Part shown: positions 36,129 through 44,835 of the stretch, in pieces
Numbering within the stretch: the first letter of the stretch is position 1
Layout of the letters: every line of letters begins with the position of its first letter
Source of the DNA: Pseudalgibacter ostreae
GTDB lineage: Bacteria; Bacteroidota; Bacteroidia; Flavobacteriales; Flavobacteriaceae
Length of the DNA stretch: 64,000 nt
NCBI RefSeq assembly: GCF_042427585.1
Contig: NZ_JBHMFC010000016.1
Coordinates: 62,001 to 126,000 of the forward strand
Direction: 5' to 3'
Position numbers and translations under genes: made by a program
The notes under the pieces: model-generated
Databases searched by the model: none
What the model was told of the DNA's origin: nothing
The model's input: the letters and a program-made list of their open reading frames with translations, nothing else

Positions 36129-36788
36129 CTAAATGTTTAAATATTTTTTCAGATAATCCGATCGATCTTTAAGACGCTCCATATAATTATCGTCTACATG
36201 ACCAGAAACCACGCTATAACTGTAACGCCTAAATGTCTGGATAATAGCACTTAAACTAGTGCCTCCAATTTTTAGGGTAACCTGCACTAAATCTGGTTTC
36301 ATTTTAGAAACAAAAGCACCTAAAAGTTTCCCGCCATTGGATTCTATAATCTGACTTATTTCACTAAAAGAATAATCATTTATACCTTTTTCTACCACTA
36401 AAACACTTCCTGCTTCAGAGAAAAAAGGAGATTCGCTAAATAGACTTATAATATCATTGAGCTCATAATAGCCTAAATAATCATTTTTATCATTTAGCAC
36501 AGGGAGAATGTTTGCCGAGTTTTTTGCAAACATTTCTAAAACATCCAACCACAACGTATCTTCTCTTGCAAAAAAAACTTCAATAGCATAATTATAATCC
36601 ATTAAAGCCTTATCGCTTTCAAAACAATGGGCATCGGTTTCCGAAAAACACCCTAAAAAACCTCCAGCACTATCGACTACGGGCATATGAGAAAAAGTCA
36701 ACTGATTAAATAGCACCTGTAAATCACTGATTTTACTGGCTCCATCAAGAGGTTTGATATCGTTAATAATATATTCAGACAGTTTCAT
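36129..36788 (-). CDS. CBS-domain protein
   Basis: A 219-residue cytoplasmic protein. Two CBS motifs (about residues 8-60 and 70-125: DLQVLFNQLTFSHMPVVDSAGGFLG and DVLEMFAKNSANILPVLNDKNDYLGYYELND in the second) probably bind an adenine nucleotide. The last 90 residues form an ACT-like region (SEISQIIESNGGKLLGAFVSKMKPDLVQVTLKI in outline). It is tightly linked to nadK, which suggests nucleotide sensing, but its target is unknown. The predicted transcript start lies almost on the ATG. Confidence 0.88.
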   Translation of the reverse strand: MKLSEYIINDIKPLDGASKISDLQVLFNQLTFSHMPVVDSAGGFLGCFSETDAHCFESDKALMDYNYAIEVFFAREDTLWLDVLEMFAKNSANILPVLNDKNDYLGYYELNDIISLFSESPFFSEAGSVLVVEKGINDYSFSEISQIIESNGGKLLGAFVSKMKPDLVQVTLKIGGTSLSAIIQTFRRYSYSVVSGHVDDNYMERLKDRSDYLKKYLNI

Positions 36789-36792
36789 GACA

Positions 36793-36821
36793 CAAAGGTA
36801 TTACGCTGCAAATTAATCAAA
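36793..36821 (-). promoter_or_regulatory. Promoter of the CBS-nadK operon
   Basis: The minus strand has TTTG (36818-36821), 17 bases, then TACCTTTG (36793-36800), an exact -7 match. The -7 box ends only 4 bases before the ATG at 36788, so the message would be nearly leaderless. Confidence 0.6.
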
Positions 36822-36850
36822 AAAATAGCACTTAAGCCTGTTCTACTTTG

Positions 36851-36858
36851 TATTTTTG
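36851..36858 (+). promoter_or_regulatory. Candidate -7 element of pdxJ
   Basis: TATTTTTG matches TAnnTTTG exactly and lies 19 bases before the pdxJ ATG at 36878. It falls inside the longer open frame from 36848, which argues for the shorter start. Confidence 0.55.
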
Positions 36859-36877
36859 CCTTTTTAAATTTGAAATC

Positions 36878-37591
36878 ATGACAAAGTTAAGTGTAAACAT
36901 TAATAAGATAGCCACTTTACGAAATTCTAGAGGTGGTGATATGCCCAATGTAATACAATTCGCCAAAGACGCTCAACGATTTGGCGCAGAAGGCATTACC
37001 ATTCACCCCAGACCTGATGAACGCCATATCCGGTATCAAGATGCGCGCGATTTAAAATCGGTGGTCTATACCGAATATAATATTGAAGGCAACCCTGTAA
37101 AATCGTTTATAGATTTAGTGTTAAGCGTAAAGCCTACACAGGTAACCTTAGTGCCAGACGCTGAAGACGCCATAACAAGCAACGCTGGATGGGACACAAT
37201 CAAGCATAAAGATTTTTTAATCGATGTAGTTAAAGAGTTTCAACAAAACAATATTAGGACATCTATTTTTGTAGATCCCGATTTAAAACAAATTGAGGGC
37301 GCCAAACTTACGGGAACAGATCGAATAGAACTGTACACAGAAAGCTTTGCACACGAATACAGTTTAGGCAACGAAAACGCTATAAAACCTTTTACAGCAT
37401 CGGCAGAACTTGCTCACAACTTAGGCTTGGGCCTCAATGCCGGTCATGATTTAGCTTTGGATAACATTCAGTTTTTCAAACAAAACACCCCCTACCTATT
37501 GGAGGTTTCTATTGGGCACGCGCTTATTTCTGAAAGCCTGTATCTAGGGGTTGAAAATGTTATTCAAATGTATTTGAACAAATTAAAATAA
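36878..37591 (+). CDS. pdxJ: Pyridoxine 5'-phosphate synthase
   Basis: Joins 1-deoxyxylulose 5-phosphate and 3-amino-2-oxopropyl phosphate in the last ring-forming step of vitamin B6 synthesis. The protein has 237 residues from ATG 36878. Motifs are SVNINKIATLRNSRGGD at the N-terminus, GITIHPRPDERHI (phosphate and catalytic His), the catalytic VTLVPDAED region and GLGLNAGHDL. A frame from 36848 adds 10 residues that overlap the promoter motif and are not part of the family. It is divergent from the CBS gene. Confidence 0.96.
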   Translation: MTKLSVNINKIATLRNSRGGDMPNVIQFAKDAQRFGAEGITIHPRPDERHIRYQDARDLKSVVYTEYNIEGNPVKSFIDLVLSVKPTQVTLVPDAEDAITSNAGWDTIKHKDFLIDVVKEFQQNNIRTSIFVDPDLKQIEGAKLTGTDRIELYTESFAHEYSLGNENAIKPFTASAELAHNLGLGLNAGHDLALDNIQFFKQNTPYLLEVSIGHALISESLYLGVENVIQMYLNKLK

Positions 37592-37619
37592 TGCAGCAGT
37601 CATAAATAATATATCAAAA

Positions 37620-38387
37620 ATGGTACTACATTCAAATATTTTAGGAGAAGGCAAACCTTTTATAATCCTTCATGGTTTTTTAGGAACAAGCGATAACTGG
37701 AAAACAATGGGCACCGAATTTAGCCTATTAAATTTTCAAACCCATTTAATAGACCAACGCAACCATGGCCAAAGTTTTTGGGACAACACTTTTAATTATA
37801 AGGTATTGGCTGAAGACCTAAAGCACTATTGCGACCATTATCAACTGGATGACATTGTGTTATTAGGACATTCCATGGGCGGTAAAACAGCCATGCTATT
37901 CGCTACACTTTATCCGGAGATGGTTTCAAAACTAATCGTTGCCGATATTTCGCCCCGGTTTTATCCAGAGCACCACCAAACCATCCTAGAAGGCTTACAG
38001 ACCATCGATTTTGATAAGATAAAAAGCCGAGGTGAAGCCGACAAACAGCTCCAACATTATATTAAAGATTTTGGAACCCGGCAATTTCTTTTAAAAAACC
38101 TGTATTGGAAACAAAAAGGCGAATTGGCTTTTAGAATGAATCTGGAAGTATTAGTCGAAAATGTTTCAGAAATAGGCAAAGCCTTACCCGAGGATGCGAA
38201 ATTCGATAAAGACACGTTGTTTTTACACGGCGACAAATCAGATTACATCCAAGAACAGGATAAGACCTTGATAACACAGCATTTCCCTAAAGCCAGTGTT
38301 GTTACCATAAAAAACGCAGGACATTGGTTGCATGCAGAAAACCCGACAGATTTTTTTAAGGCTGTGATAGCGTTTCTAAAACCATAA
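37620..38387 (+). CDS. Alpha/beta-fold hydrolase (YbfF-like esterase)
   Basis: A 255-residue serine hydrolase. The oxyanion region ILHGFLGTSDNW is at residues 16-27, the nucleophile elbow GHSMGG has S85, an acid residue is in FLHGDKSDYI and the histidine in NAGHWLHAENP near the C-terminus. The RNHGQSFW segment is typical of the YbfF/ABHD11 esterases. The natural substrate is not known. It lies 28 bases after pdxJ, probably co-transcribed. Confidence 0.92.
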   Translation: MVLHSNILGEGKPFIILHGFLGTSDNWKTMGTEFSLLNFQTHLIDQRNHGQSFWDNTFNYKVLAEDLKHYCDHYQLDDIVLLGHSMGGKTAMLFATLYPEMVSKLIVADISPRFYPEHHQTILEGLQTIDFDKIKSRGEADKQLQHYIKDFGTRQFLLKNLYWKQKGELAFRMNLEVLVENVSEIGKALPEDAKFDKDTLFLHGDKSDYIQEQDKTLITQHFPKASVVTIKNAGHWLHAENPTDFFKAVIAFLKP

Positions 38388-38459
38388 CCTCGTTTTTCAA
38401 TATAAAGAAATTTCATGTTTTCGCTGTAGCTTCAATACGGAGTTCTTTACGAAACCCCT

Positions 38460-38919
38460 ATGTTGTTATCGTTTTTGTTTTATTTTTTTTAAAGTTTTCT
38501 CAAAATGTAACGAGCAAAGCCACTAGCAACGCACCACTAAATATTATTGAAGCTGCTCCCATTTATCCGGGATGCGAAACTGCAGGAAAAACACGGCAAG
38601 AATAGCCTGTTTATCAATAGGTGTATCGGAATTTGTAAATTTAAATTTCAACAGCCAAATTGCAACATCACTAGACTTAATTGGAAAACAAAAAATTTAT
38701 GTTATTTTTAAAATTGATAAAAACGGCAATGTTATTGATATAAAAGCAAGAGCACCGCATCCCGTTTTGGAAAAAGAAATGCTAAACATTATAAATTTAT
38801 TACCAAAAATGGAACCAAGCATACAAAAAGGAAAGCCCGTGACCGTACCGTACTCAATACCCATAATTTTTAGCGTGGTAAAAAAAAATTACAGACAAGT
38901 ATATCATTCCATCTATTAG
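38460..38919 (+). pseudogene. Frameshifted TonB C-terminal-domain protein
   Basis: An ORF at 38572-38919 encodes a TonB-C-like domain (KIYVIFKIDKNGNVIDIKARAPHP and VTVPYSIPIIFSV) but its first 11 codons are out of frame. In the other frame the preceding bases read APIYPGCETAGKTRQE then TAG (38603-38605), which matches the FPGCE segment before TonB-C domains such as that of the gene at 61697. Adding one base near 38603 restores the exact 10-residue spacing between PGCE and the next Cys. A second missing base in the T8 run at 38483-38490 would join an ATG at 38460 and a signal-like segment. Both shifts could be sequencing errors. Confidence 0.75.
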
Positions 38920-38946
38920 AGATTATTAAACTTAAAAACATATAAT

Positions 38947-39294
38947 ATGAACCTTATTATTAGACTTTTACTAACTGCTTTAGCCGTTTTTATTTTAGCC
39001 TATTTTTTACCAGGCGTCACGTTATCAGGCAATGCGTTTACAACTGCCATTATCGTAGCCATTGTTTTAGGCCTATTAAACGTACTGTTAAAGCCCGTAC
39101 TGGTTATTTTAACACTGCCCATTACCGTGGTAACTTTGGGCTTATTCCTTTTAATAATCAATGCGCTTATGATATTATTGGCAGACAAGTTAATTGACGG
39201 CTTTTCTGTAAGCAGTATTTGGACAGCCATACTATTCAGTATCTTGTTATCCTTTCTGCAATCGATACTCCATTCTCTTTTAAAAGAAGAATAA
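38947..39294 (+). CDS. Four-helix membrane protein, YvlD/phage-holin-4 family
   Basis: A 115-residue, very hydrophobic protein with four predicted helices (about 4-20, 28-50, 54-76, 90-110). The sequence RLLLTALAVFILAYFLPGVTL and LLNVLLKPVLVILTLPIT-type segment between helices match the family once named after phage holins (PF04020 type), which is not phage-linked in most genomes. Its role is unknown. It follows the TonB-like pseudogene by 27 bases and precedes tig, which has its own promoter. Confidence 0.87.
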   Translation: MNLIIRLLLTALAVFILAYFLPGVTLSGNAFTTAIIVAIVLGLLNVLLKPVLVILTLPITVVTLGLFLLIINALMILLADKLIDGFSVSSIWTAILFSILLSFLQSILHSLLKEE

Positions 39295-39323
39295 GAACAG
39301 CTTAAAATCAAGCGATTAAAAAC

Positions 39324-39354
39324 TTTGCTAGGATATAAAAATATATTAATTTTG
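39324..39354 (+). promoter_or_regulatory. Full consensus promoter of tig
   Basis: TTTG (39324-39327), 19 bases, then TAATTTTG (39347-39354). Both boxes and the spacing match the Bacteroidota housekeeping consensus exactly. The leader to the ATG at 39442 is about 80 bases. Confidence 0.75.
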
Positions 39355-39441
39355 CATCCCAATTTTAGTCACATAAATTTTAGGTTTTTAAAACAACCTT
39401 TATTGTCAAATGCCTGATTTAAGGCTTTATATCATTTTAAA

Positions 39442-40770
39442 ATGAATATTACAAGAGAAAACATTGATGCATTAAATGCTGTATTAAAAGTAGATATCGC
39501 GAAAGAAGACTATAGCGATAGTGTAGAGAAAATTTTAACAGATTACCGTAAAACAGCTAACATCCCTGGATTTAGAAAAGGACATGTACCAATGGGCATG
39601 GTGAAAAAACAATATGGCAAAGCCGTATTGGTTGACGAGGTAAACAAATTGCTACAAGAATCACTAAACAAATATTTAACAGAAGAAAAGCTAGATGTTT
39701 TAGGGCAACCCTTACCAAGACCTCAAGATGACATCAATTGGGACGCCGATAATTTCTCTTTTGAATTTGAATTGGGCTTGGCACCAGAATTTGAGGTAGA
39801 ACTAGAAAGCAAAACCCCAATTGTACAATACCATATTGTTGCCGACGATAAAATGATTGACGAACAAATTGAGCGTATACAAAAACAATACGGAAAATTA
39901 GTATCTCAAGATACGGTTGAAAAGGACAGCGAAATTACCGGTGTTTACAAAAATGAAGCTCAGGACATTGAAAATACAGTAACTTTAACTCTTGACAAGT
40001 TTAAGGACAGTGAGACTGAAAAGAAATTTATTGGTTCAAAACGCGGAGATAGCATCACGTTGCAAACCAAAGGTCTTTATAATGACGACCATGAATTGAT
40101 GCACGCCCTAAAACTAGATCATGATGCTATCCATGGCTTGGATATAGAGGTAACGTTTACAATTTCTGAAATTAACAAACGTGAACTTGCAGACTTAGAT
40201 CAAGACCTATTTGACAAATTATTTGGAGAAGGCACAGTAAAATCGGCTACAGAGCTTAAGGAAAAGATAAAAGAAGATGCAGAAAAACAATTTGTTCAGC
40301 AAGCCGAACAAAAGCTTTTAAATGACGTAACCGAATTTTTAGTGGATAACACTAAGTTTGATTTACCTGCGCAATTCCTTACCAAATGGATGCAAACCGC
40401 AGGTGAAAAAGAAATGGATGCTACGCAAGCGAGAGAAGAGTACGAAAAATCTGAAAAAAGCCTGCGCTACCAATTAATCGAAGGTAAATTGATTACTAAT
40501 AATAACATACAGGTAAGTATGGACGATATTAGAAATCACGCTAGAGAAATGATCAAGGAGCAAATGGCACAGTTTGGACAATTAAACCCTTCTGATAAAG
40601 AATTAGACGATATTGCCGCACGTATATTATCAAATCAAGAAGAAGCACGCCGTATTTCAGAGCAATTGGTTAGTCAAAAACTAATTGCCTTATACAAAGA
40701 GAAGGCTAATCTTAAAGTAAAAGAAGTGACTTACGAAAACTTTGTTAAAGAAGTTTATGGCGATAAGTAA
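39442..40770 (+). CDS. tig: Trigger factor
   Basis: The ribosome-bound chaperone and prolyl isomerase. The protein has 442 residues. The ribosome-binding signature GFRKGHVP is at residues 43-50. The PPIase domain (about 150-245) is divergent, as usual in Bacteroidota, and the C-terminal helical chaperone arms follow. It is transcribed from its own consensus promoter and is followed by a terminator before clpP, so tig and clpPX are adjacent but separable units. Confidence 0.96.
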   Translation: MNITRENIDALNAVLKVDIAKEDYSDSVEKILTDYRKTANIPGFRKGHVPMGMVKKQYGKAVLVDEVNKLLQESLNKYLTEEKLDVLGQPLPRPQDDINWDADNFSFEFELGLAPEFEVELESKTPIVQYHIVADDKMIDEQIERIQKQYGKLVSQDTVEKDSEITGVYKNEAQDIENTVTLTLDKFKDSETEKKFIGSKRGDSITLQTKGLYNDDHELMHALKLDHDAIHGLDIEVTFTISEINKRELADLDQDLFDKLFGEGTVKSATELKEKIKEDAEKQFVQQAEQKLLNDVTEFLVDNTKFDLPAQFLTKWMQTAGEKEMDATQAREEYEKSEKSLRYQLIEGKLITNNNIQVSMDDIRNHAREMIKEQMAQFGQLNPSDKELDDIAARILSNQEEARRISEQLVSQKLIALYKEKANLKVKEVTYENFVKEVYGDK

Positions 40771-40792
40771 GTAAAGATAATTGCTTATATTT

Positions 40793-40825
40793 AGGCGCTT
40801 AAATCTATTGGTTTAAGCGCCTTTT
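40793..40825 (+). terminator. Terminator between tig and clpP
   Basis: AGGCGCTTAAA (40793-40803) and TTTAAGCGCCT (40812-40822) form a perfect 11-bp stem with an 8-base loop, followed by TTT. Confidence 0.85.
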
Positions 40826-40912
40826 CATTCAAAAACGAACCTTAACAAAGAGCTTTTAACACATCTTGATAGAGGTCAATCTTTAATCAAAATTTATAAT
40901 AAAATACAATTT

Positions 40913-41587
40913 ATGGATTACGCAAAGGAATTTGAGAAATTCGCAATAAAAGACCAAGGTATCAGCAGCACATATTATAATAAAATTATGAGCAGCATGT
41001 ACCCTACCAATTTAACACCCAATATTATAGAGGAGCGCCAAATGAATGCCGTAGCAATGGACGTGTTCTCTAGGTTGATGATGGACCGCATTATCTTTAT
41101 GGGCACAGCTATCAATGACCAAGTGGCGAACATCATCCAAGCACAATTATTGTTTTTGGAAAGTACTGATGCTGCAAAAGACATCCAAATATACATTAAC
41201 TCCCCAGGCGGTAGCGTATATGCCGGTTTAGGCATTTATGACACCATGCAGTTTATAAAACCAGATGTTGCCACCATATGTACTGGTATGGCCGCATCTA
41301 TGGGAGCTGTTCTACTTTGCGCAGGAGCCAAAGGAAAACGTAGTGGCTTAACGCATTCAAGAGTTATGATTCATCAACCACTAGGAGGCGCACAAGGCCA
41401 AGCCAGTGATATAGAAATTACCGCACGTGAAATCTTGACCTTAAAAGAAGAACTTTATAAAATTATTAGTAAACATTCGGGGCAGGATTACGACAAAGTA
41501 TACGAAGACAGTGATCGAGATTATTGGATGAAAGCCGATAAAGCTAAAGAGTATGGCATGATCGACGAGATTTTGGCACGTAATTAA
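40913..41587 (+). CDS. clpP: ATP-dependent Clp protease proteolytic subunit
   Basis: Barrel-shaped serine protease chamber that works with ClpX. The protein has 224 residues. The catalytic triad is S129 (GMAASM), H154 (RVMIHQP) and D203 (DSDRDYWM). The N-terminal 40 residues are a longer, poorly conserved extension, normal for flavobacterial ClpP and probably trimmed. clpX follows 76 bases from the chosen start, on the same strand. Confidence 0.98.
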   Translation: MDYAKEFEKFAIKDQGISSTYYNKIMSSMYPTNLTPNIIEERQMNAVAMDVFSRLMMDRIIFMGTAINDQVANIIQAQLLFLESTDAAKDIQIYINSPGGSVYAGLGIYDTMQFIKPDVATICTGMAASMGAVLLCAGAKGKRSGLTHSRVMIHQPLGGAQGQASDIEITAREILTLKEELYKIISKHSGQDYDKVYEDSDRDYWMKADKAKEYGMIDEILARN

Positions 41588-41663
41588 ATAAAAAAATCGT
41601 AACTTTATAACTTGTTTTAGGGCTATTATAAACATGTCGCCCTATACTAAACTTAATAGATTA

Positions 41664-42896
41664 ATGGCAAAAGAAGAATTAGAATGCTCGTTTTGTGGAA
41701 GGAAAAAACCAGAAACAAACTTGTTAATAGCAGGATTAGATGCGCATATATGTGACAGATGTATTGAGCAAGCACACGGTATTGTTATTGAAGAATCCAA
41801 GCAAACCGATAGTAGCGACCTGTCTGCAGAATTAAAACTTCGCAAACCCCAAAAGATAAAGGATTTCTTAGACGAATATATTATTGGTCAAACCATGACC
41901 AAAAAAGTAATGTCTGTGGCCGTATATAATCATTATAAACGTTTACTTCAACCCGTTACTAAAGATGATATTGAAATCCAAAAGAGCAATATTATCATGG
42001 TGGGCCAAACCGGAACCGGTAAAACCTTAGTCGCAAAAACCATTGCAAAAATGCTGAACGTACCTTTAGCTATTGTAGACGCTACCGTTTTAACTGAGGC
42101 AGGTTATGTTGGGGAAGATGTGGAAAGCATTTTAACACGTTTACTACAAGCTGCTGATTATAATTTAGAGAAAGCAGAAAAAGGCATTGTTTTTATTGAT
42201 GAAATTGATAAAATAGCCCGTAAAAGCGATAACCCTTCCATAACACGTGACGTTTCTGGAGAAGGCGTGCAACAGGGTTTATTAAAACTACTAGAAGGTA
42301 CTGTGGTGAATGTTCCACCAAAAGGGGGGCGAAAACATCCAGATCAAAAATTTATTGAAGTAAATACCGAAAATATTTTATTTATTGCTGGCGGTGCCTT
42401 TGATGGTATCGACCGTGTAATATCAAAGCGGTTAAACATGCAAGCGGTTGGTTATAGCGCTTCAGTTTCGGAAAACATTGTGGACAAAGACAATTTACTA
42501 CAGTATATCATTCCTAAAGATTTAAAAGACTTTGGCTTGATTCCTGAAATTATTGGACGTTTACCTGTACTGACCCATATGGATCCTTTAGATGCCGAAA
42601 CATTAAGAGCCATCTTGACCCAGCCCAAAAATGCTATCATTAAGCAGTACAAGAAACTGTTTAGCATGGACAATATAGATTTCACCATTACAGATGGCGC
42701 ATTAGATTTTATCGTTGGAAAAGCTATAGAATATAAGCTTGGGGCTAGAGGTTTACGCTCTTTATGTGAAGAGATTTTAACAGACGCCATGTTTGAATTA
42801 CCTTCTACTGATGAGAAAAAACTAAACGTGACAAAACTGTATGCTGAAGATAAATTAACGAAAACAACTTTAAAGAAATTAAAAGCCGTTTCTTAA
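41664..42896 (+). CDS. clpX: ATP-dependent Clp protease ATP-binding subunit
   Basis: AAA+ unfoldase that feeds ClpP. The protein has 410 residues from ATG 41664 (MAKEELECSFCGRKK). Residues 8-38 form the zinc-binding domain (CSFC ... CDRC). Walker A is GQTGTGKT, Walker B IVFIDEIDKI, the substrate pore loop region GYVGEDVES, and the sensor-2 GARGLRSL. The frame opens earlier at 41634, but the extra 10 residues MSPYTKLNRL are not typical of ClpX. A terminator lies 26 bases downstream. Confidence 0.97.
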   Translation: MAKEELECSFCGRKKPETNLLIAGLDAHICDRCIEQAHGIVIEESKQTDSSDLSAELKLRKPQKIKDFLDEYIIGQTMTKKVMSVAVYNHYKRLLQPVTKDDIEIQKSNIIMVGQTGTGKTLVAKTIAKMLNVPLAIVDATVLTEAGYVGEDVESILTRLLQAADYNLEKAEKGIVFIDEIDKIARKSDNPSITRDVSGEGVQQGLLKLLEGTVVNVPPKGGRKHPDQKFIEVNTENILFIAGGAFDGIDRVISKRLNMQAVGYSASVSENIVDKDNLLQYIIPKDLKDFGLIPEIIGRLPVLTHMDPLDAETLRAILTQPKNAIIKQYKKLFSMDNIDFTITDGALDFIVGKAIEYKLGARGLRSLCEEILTDAMFELPSTDEKKLNVTKLYAEDKLTKTTLKKLKAVS

Positions 42897-42921
42897 AAAC
42901 CTTTTACAGTAAAAAACAAAT

Positions 42922-42960
42922 AAAAATCCTGTTCCACATATTGTAGAACAGGATTTTTTT
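42922..42960. terminator. Shared terminator of clpX and the hexapeptide gene
   Basis: AAAAATCCTGTTC (42922-42934) and GAACAGGATTTTT (42946-42958) form a perfect 13-bp stem with an 11-base loop. It serves the two convergent genes; the stop codon of the minus-strand gene overlaps its edge. Confidence 0.9.
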
Positions 42961-43474
42961 ATTCTTTATACCAACTAGAGTATTTTATATAGTTATTAGC
43001 GATACGGTTTATTTCACCAGAAATAAGCTCTTCACTAACATCTTTTACTTTTTTTGCTGGAACACCGGCATATATACTTCCAGATGTTACTTTTGTGTTT
43101 TGGGTCACTACAGCGCCAGCGGCTATAATACTATTGCTTTCTATAACACAACCATCCATCACAATAGCTCCCATACCAACCAACACATTATCACGTATCG
43201 TGCACCCGTGCACTAAAGCATTATGGCCAATAGAAACGTTGTTCCCTATATGGGTTGGCGACTTCTGATAGGTGCCATGAATAACAGCCCCATCCTGCAC
43301 ATTTACCTTATTGCCCATTTTTATATAATTCACATCTCCACGAACTACTGCGCTAAACCACACACTACACTGTTCCCCCATTATCACATCTCCTAAAATA
43401 GTGGCGTTTTCGGCAATATAACAGCCCTCTGGTATTTGGGGCGATTTTCCATTTACGGTTTTAATAACTGGCAT
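42959..43474 (-). CDS. Gamma-carbonic anhydrase-like hexapeptide protein
   Basis: A 171-residue left-handed beta-helix protein with hexapeptide repeats (GEQCSVWFSAVVRGDVNYIK, VNVQDGAVIHGT, HIGNNVSIGHNALVHGCTI). Three histidines, in VIHGT, IGHNA and VHGCT, are placed as the metal ligands of gamma-class carbonic anhydrases. Many relatives (YrdA, PaaY) are active on other thioesters or of unknown role, so enzyme activity is likely but not proven. The gene is monocistronic. Confidence 0.9.
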   Translation of the reverse strand: MPVIKTVNGKSPQIPEGCYIAENATILGDVIMGEQCSVWFSAVVRGDVNYIKMGNKVNVQDGAVIHGTYQKSPTHIGNNVSIGHNALVHGCTIRDNVLVGMGAIVMDGCVIESNSIIAAGAVVTQNTKVTSGSIYAGVPAKKVKDVSEELISGEINRIANNYIKYSSWYKE

Positions 43475-43650
43475 ATTTTATTTTATTAAAAAAGAAGTCT
43501 CTTTATTCCTTCTCAGAATCTTCTTTTGGATTGTAATTTATATAGATACTATCTTATAACATTAAAAAGGGTTGATATAGACCTGCTTTATTTATAAATA
43601 AAAAAATAATACGATGCTAAAAGAATCTACAACTCGTTCTGCACTAAGCT

Positions 43651-44658
43651 TTAATTTACGGCAGGGCACCTACAATCGTAACGTACTTTTCGACAACCAA
43701 AATTGTACCCCAGCGTTATCTGATGAAAGCCACCACTGGAAAACCGCATAGCATTAGATTGATAAGAGTAATTGTAAGCCACCATGAAATTATTATAATC
43801 CATGCCTAAAATAGGTGTAATAAGCTGTAATTTTTGACTATTGATGCTGTTGTCACTTATATTTCTATATTCGGCACCATCCAAACTGGTTCTATACGAT
43901 AGCCCTCCCCAAACATTCCCAAAGGCCATGCGCTTATATACTTTGGCATTTATATCCAAAGAAGCTTCTTTTGTGCCATCCTTATATTGAAACAAGATAG
44001 AAGGCTCATAACTAAAATCACTGCCCAAAGCCCCAAAAACACCACCAACAGAAAGCAAATATCGCCTTAAATTACTGGTAATCTGTATATCGTTATTAAT
44101 TCCTGAGTTTTTCAGAAGATTCTTAACCGTACCATGTGCGTAATATTCTAAAAAATGGTATGAAAAACCAAAGTCCACATTAAAGTTTGTAGCACTTTCT
44201 ATGGTTCCAGAAATACTAGGGTCATATCCATCTAAAGGAAATGTGGTTTCATCCAACTGATATTGGATAAATCCGGCACTTAACCCAAACGACAACATGT
44301 TTAAATCTACTTCACTTCTAGAAAACATCACATGATGCGCATAAGTAGCATATGCGCCTTTTTGAGAGTGGTACCCATTCTTATCTGCATAAACAATACC
44401 CCCAATACCCGATTGCGAATCTCCCACTCTACCATTTATACTTAAAGTAACGAGCTTAGGGGCGTTTTCATGTCCAAACCATTGCTGTCTTGCTGTTAAT
44501 CTCACTTTCGAGCAATTGGCTACACCTGCCATAGAAGGATGTATCAAGTAATAATTATCCGTTAAATAATCTGTGTATATAGGCAAGCCTTCTTGAGAAC
44601 TTACACCTAAGCTAAAAAGAATGCCTATAATTAGGTTTAATATGTATTTTAAATTCAT
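43651..44658 (-). CDS. PorP/SprF-family type IX secretion membrane protein
   Basis: A 335-residue outer-membrane barrel protein with a signal peptide (1-21). The N-terminus GLPIYTDYLTDNYYLIHPSMAGVANCSKVRLTARQQW is in outline the PorP/SprF signature, and the C-terminus ends in HQITLGYNFGCRKVRYDCRCP. Such proteins help to export and anchor type-B CTD proteins of the type IX system and usually lie next to a giant adhesin. No such partner is present here; flanking genes are housekeeping. Confidence 0.92.
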   Translation of the reverse strand: MNLKYILNLIIGILFSLGVSSQEGLPIYTDYLTDNYYLIHPSMAGVANCSKVRLTARQQWFGHENAPKLVTLSINGRVGDSQSGIGGIVYADKNGYHSQKGAYATYAHHVMFSRSEVDLNMLSFGLSAGFIQYQLDETTFPLDGYDPSISGTIESATNFNVDFGFSYHFLEYYAHGTVKNLLKNSGINNDIQITSNLRRYLLSVGGVFGALGSDFSYEPSILFQYKDGTKEASLDINAKVYKRMAFGNVWGGLSYRTSLDGAEYRNISDNSINSQKLQLITPILGMDYNNFMVAYNYSYQSNAMRFSSGGFHQITLGYNFGCRKVRYDCRCPAVN

Positions 44659-44812
44659 ACGTTTAACTTCAAAAAAGATTTCAGTATCACATAAACGCCT
44701 TAATTCCTAAAAAATCTCATATCCAAATAAGGATAAAACAGATAGGCACGCTCCTTTTAATTTTCAGGGACAACTAAAACCAAATATATGGATAACTCAA
44801 GCTTTCTTTTAG

Positions 44813-44820
44813 TATTTTTG
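44813..44820 (+). promoter_or_regulatory. Candidate -7 element of the Nfu gene
   Basis: TATTTTTG matches TAnnTTTG exactly and ends 15 bases before the ATG at 44836. No clear -33 box. Confidence 0.5.
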
Positions 44821-44835
44821 TGAAAAATAGTTAAA

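Noticed and set aside
38947..39294. Phage holin and hence a prophage remnant
   Set aside because: The family name is historical. No other phage gene is nearby and the neighbours are core genes.
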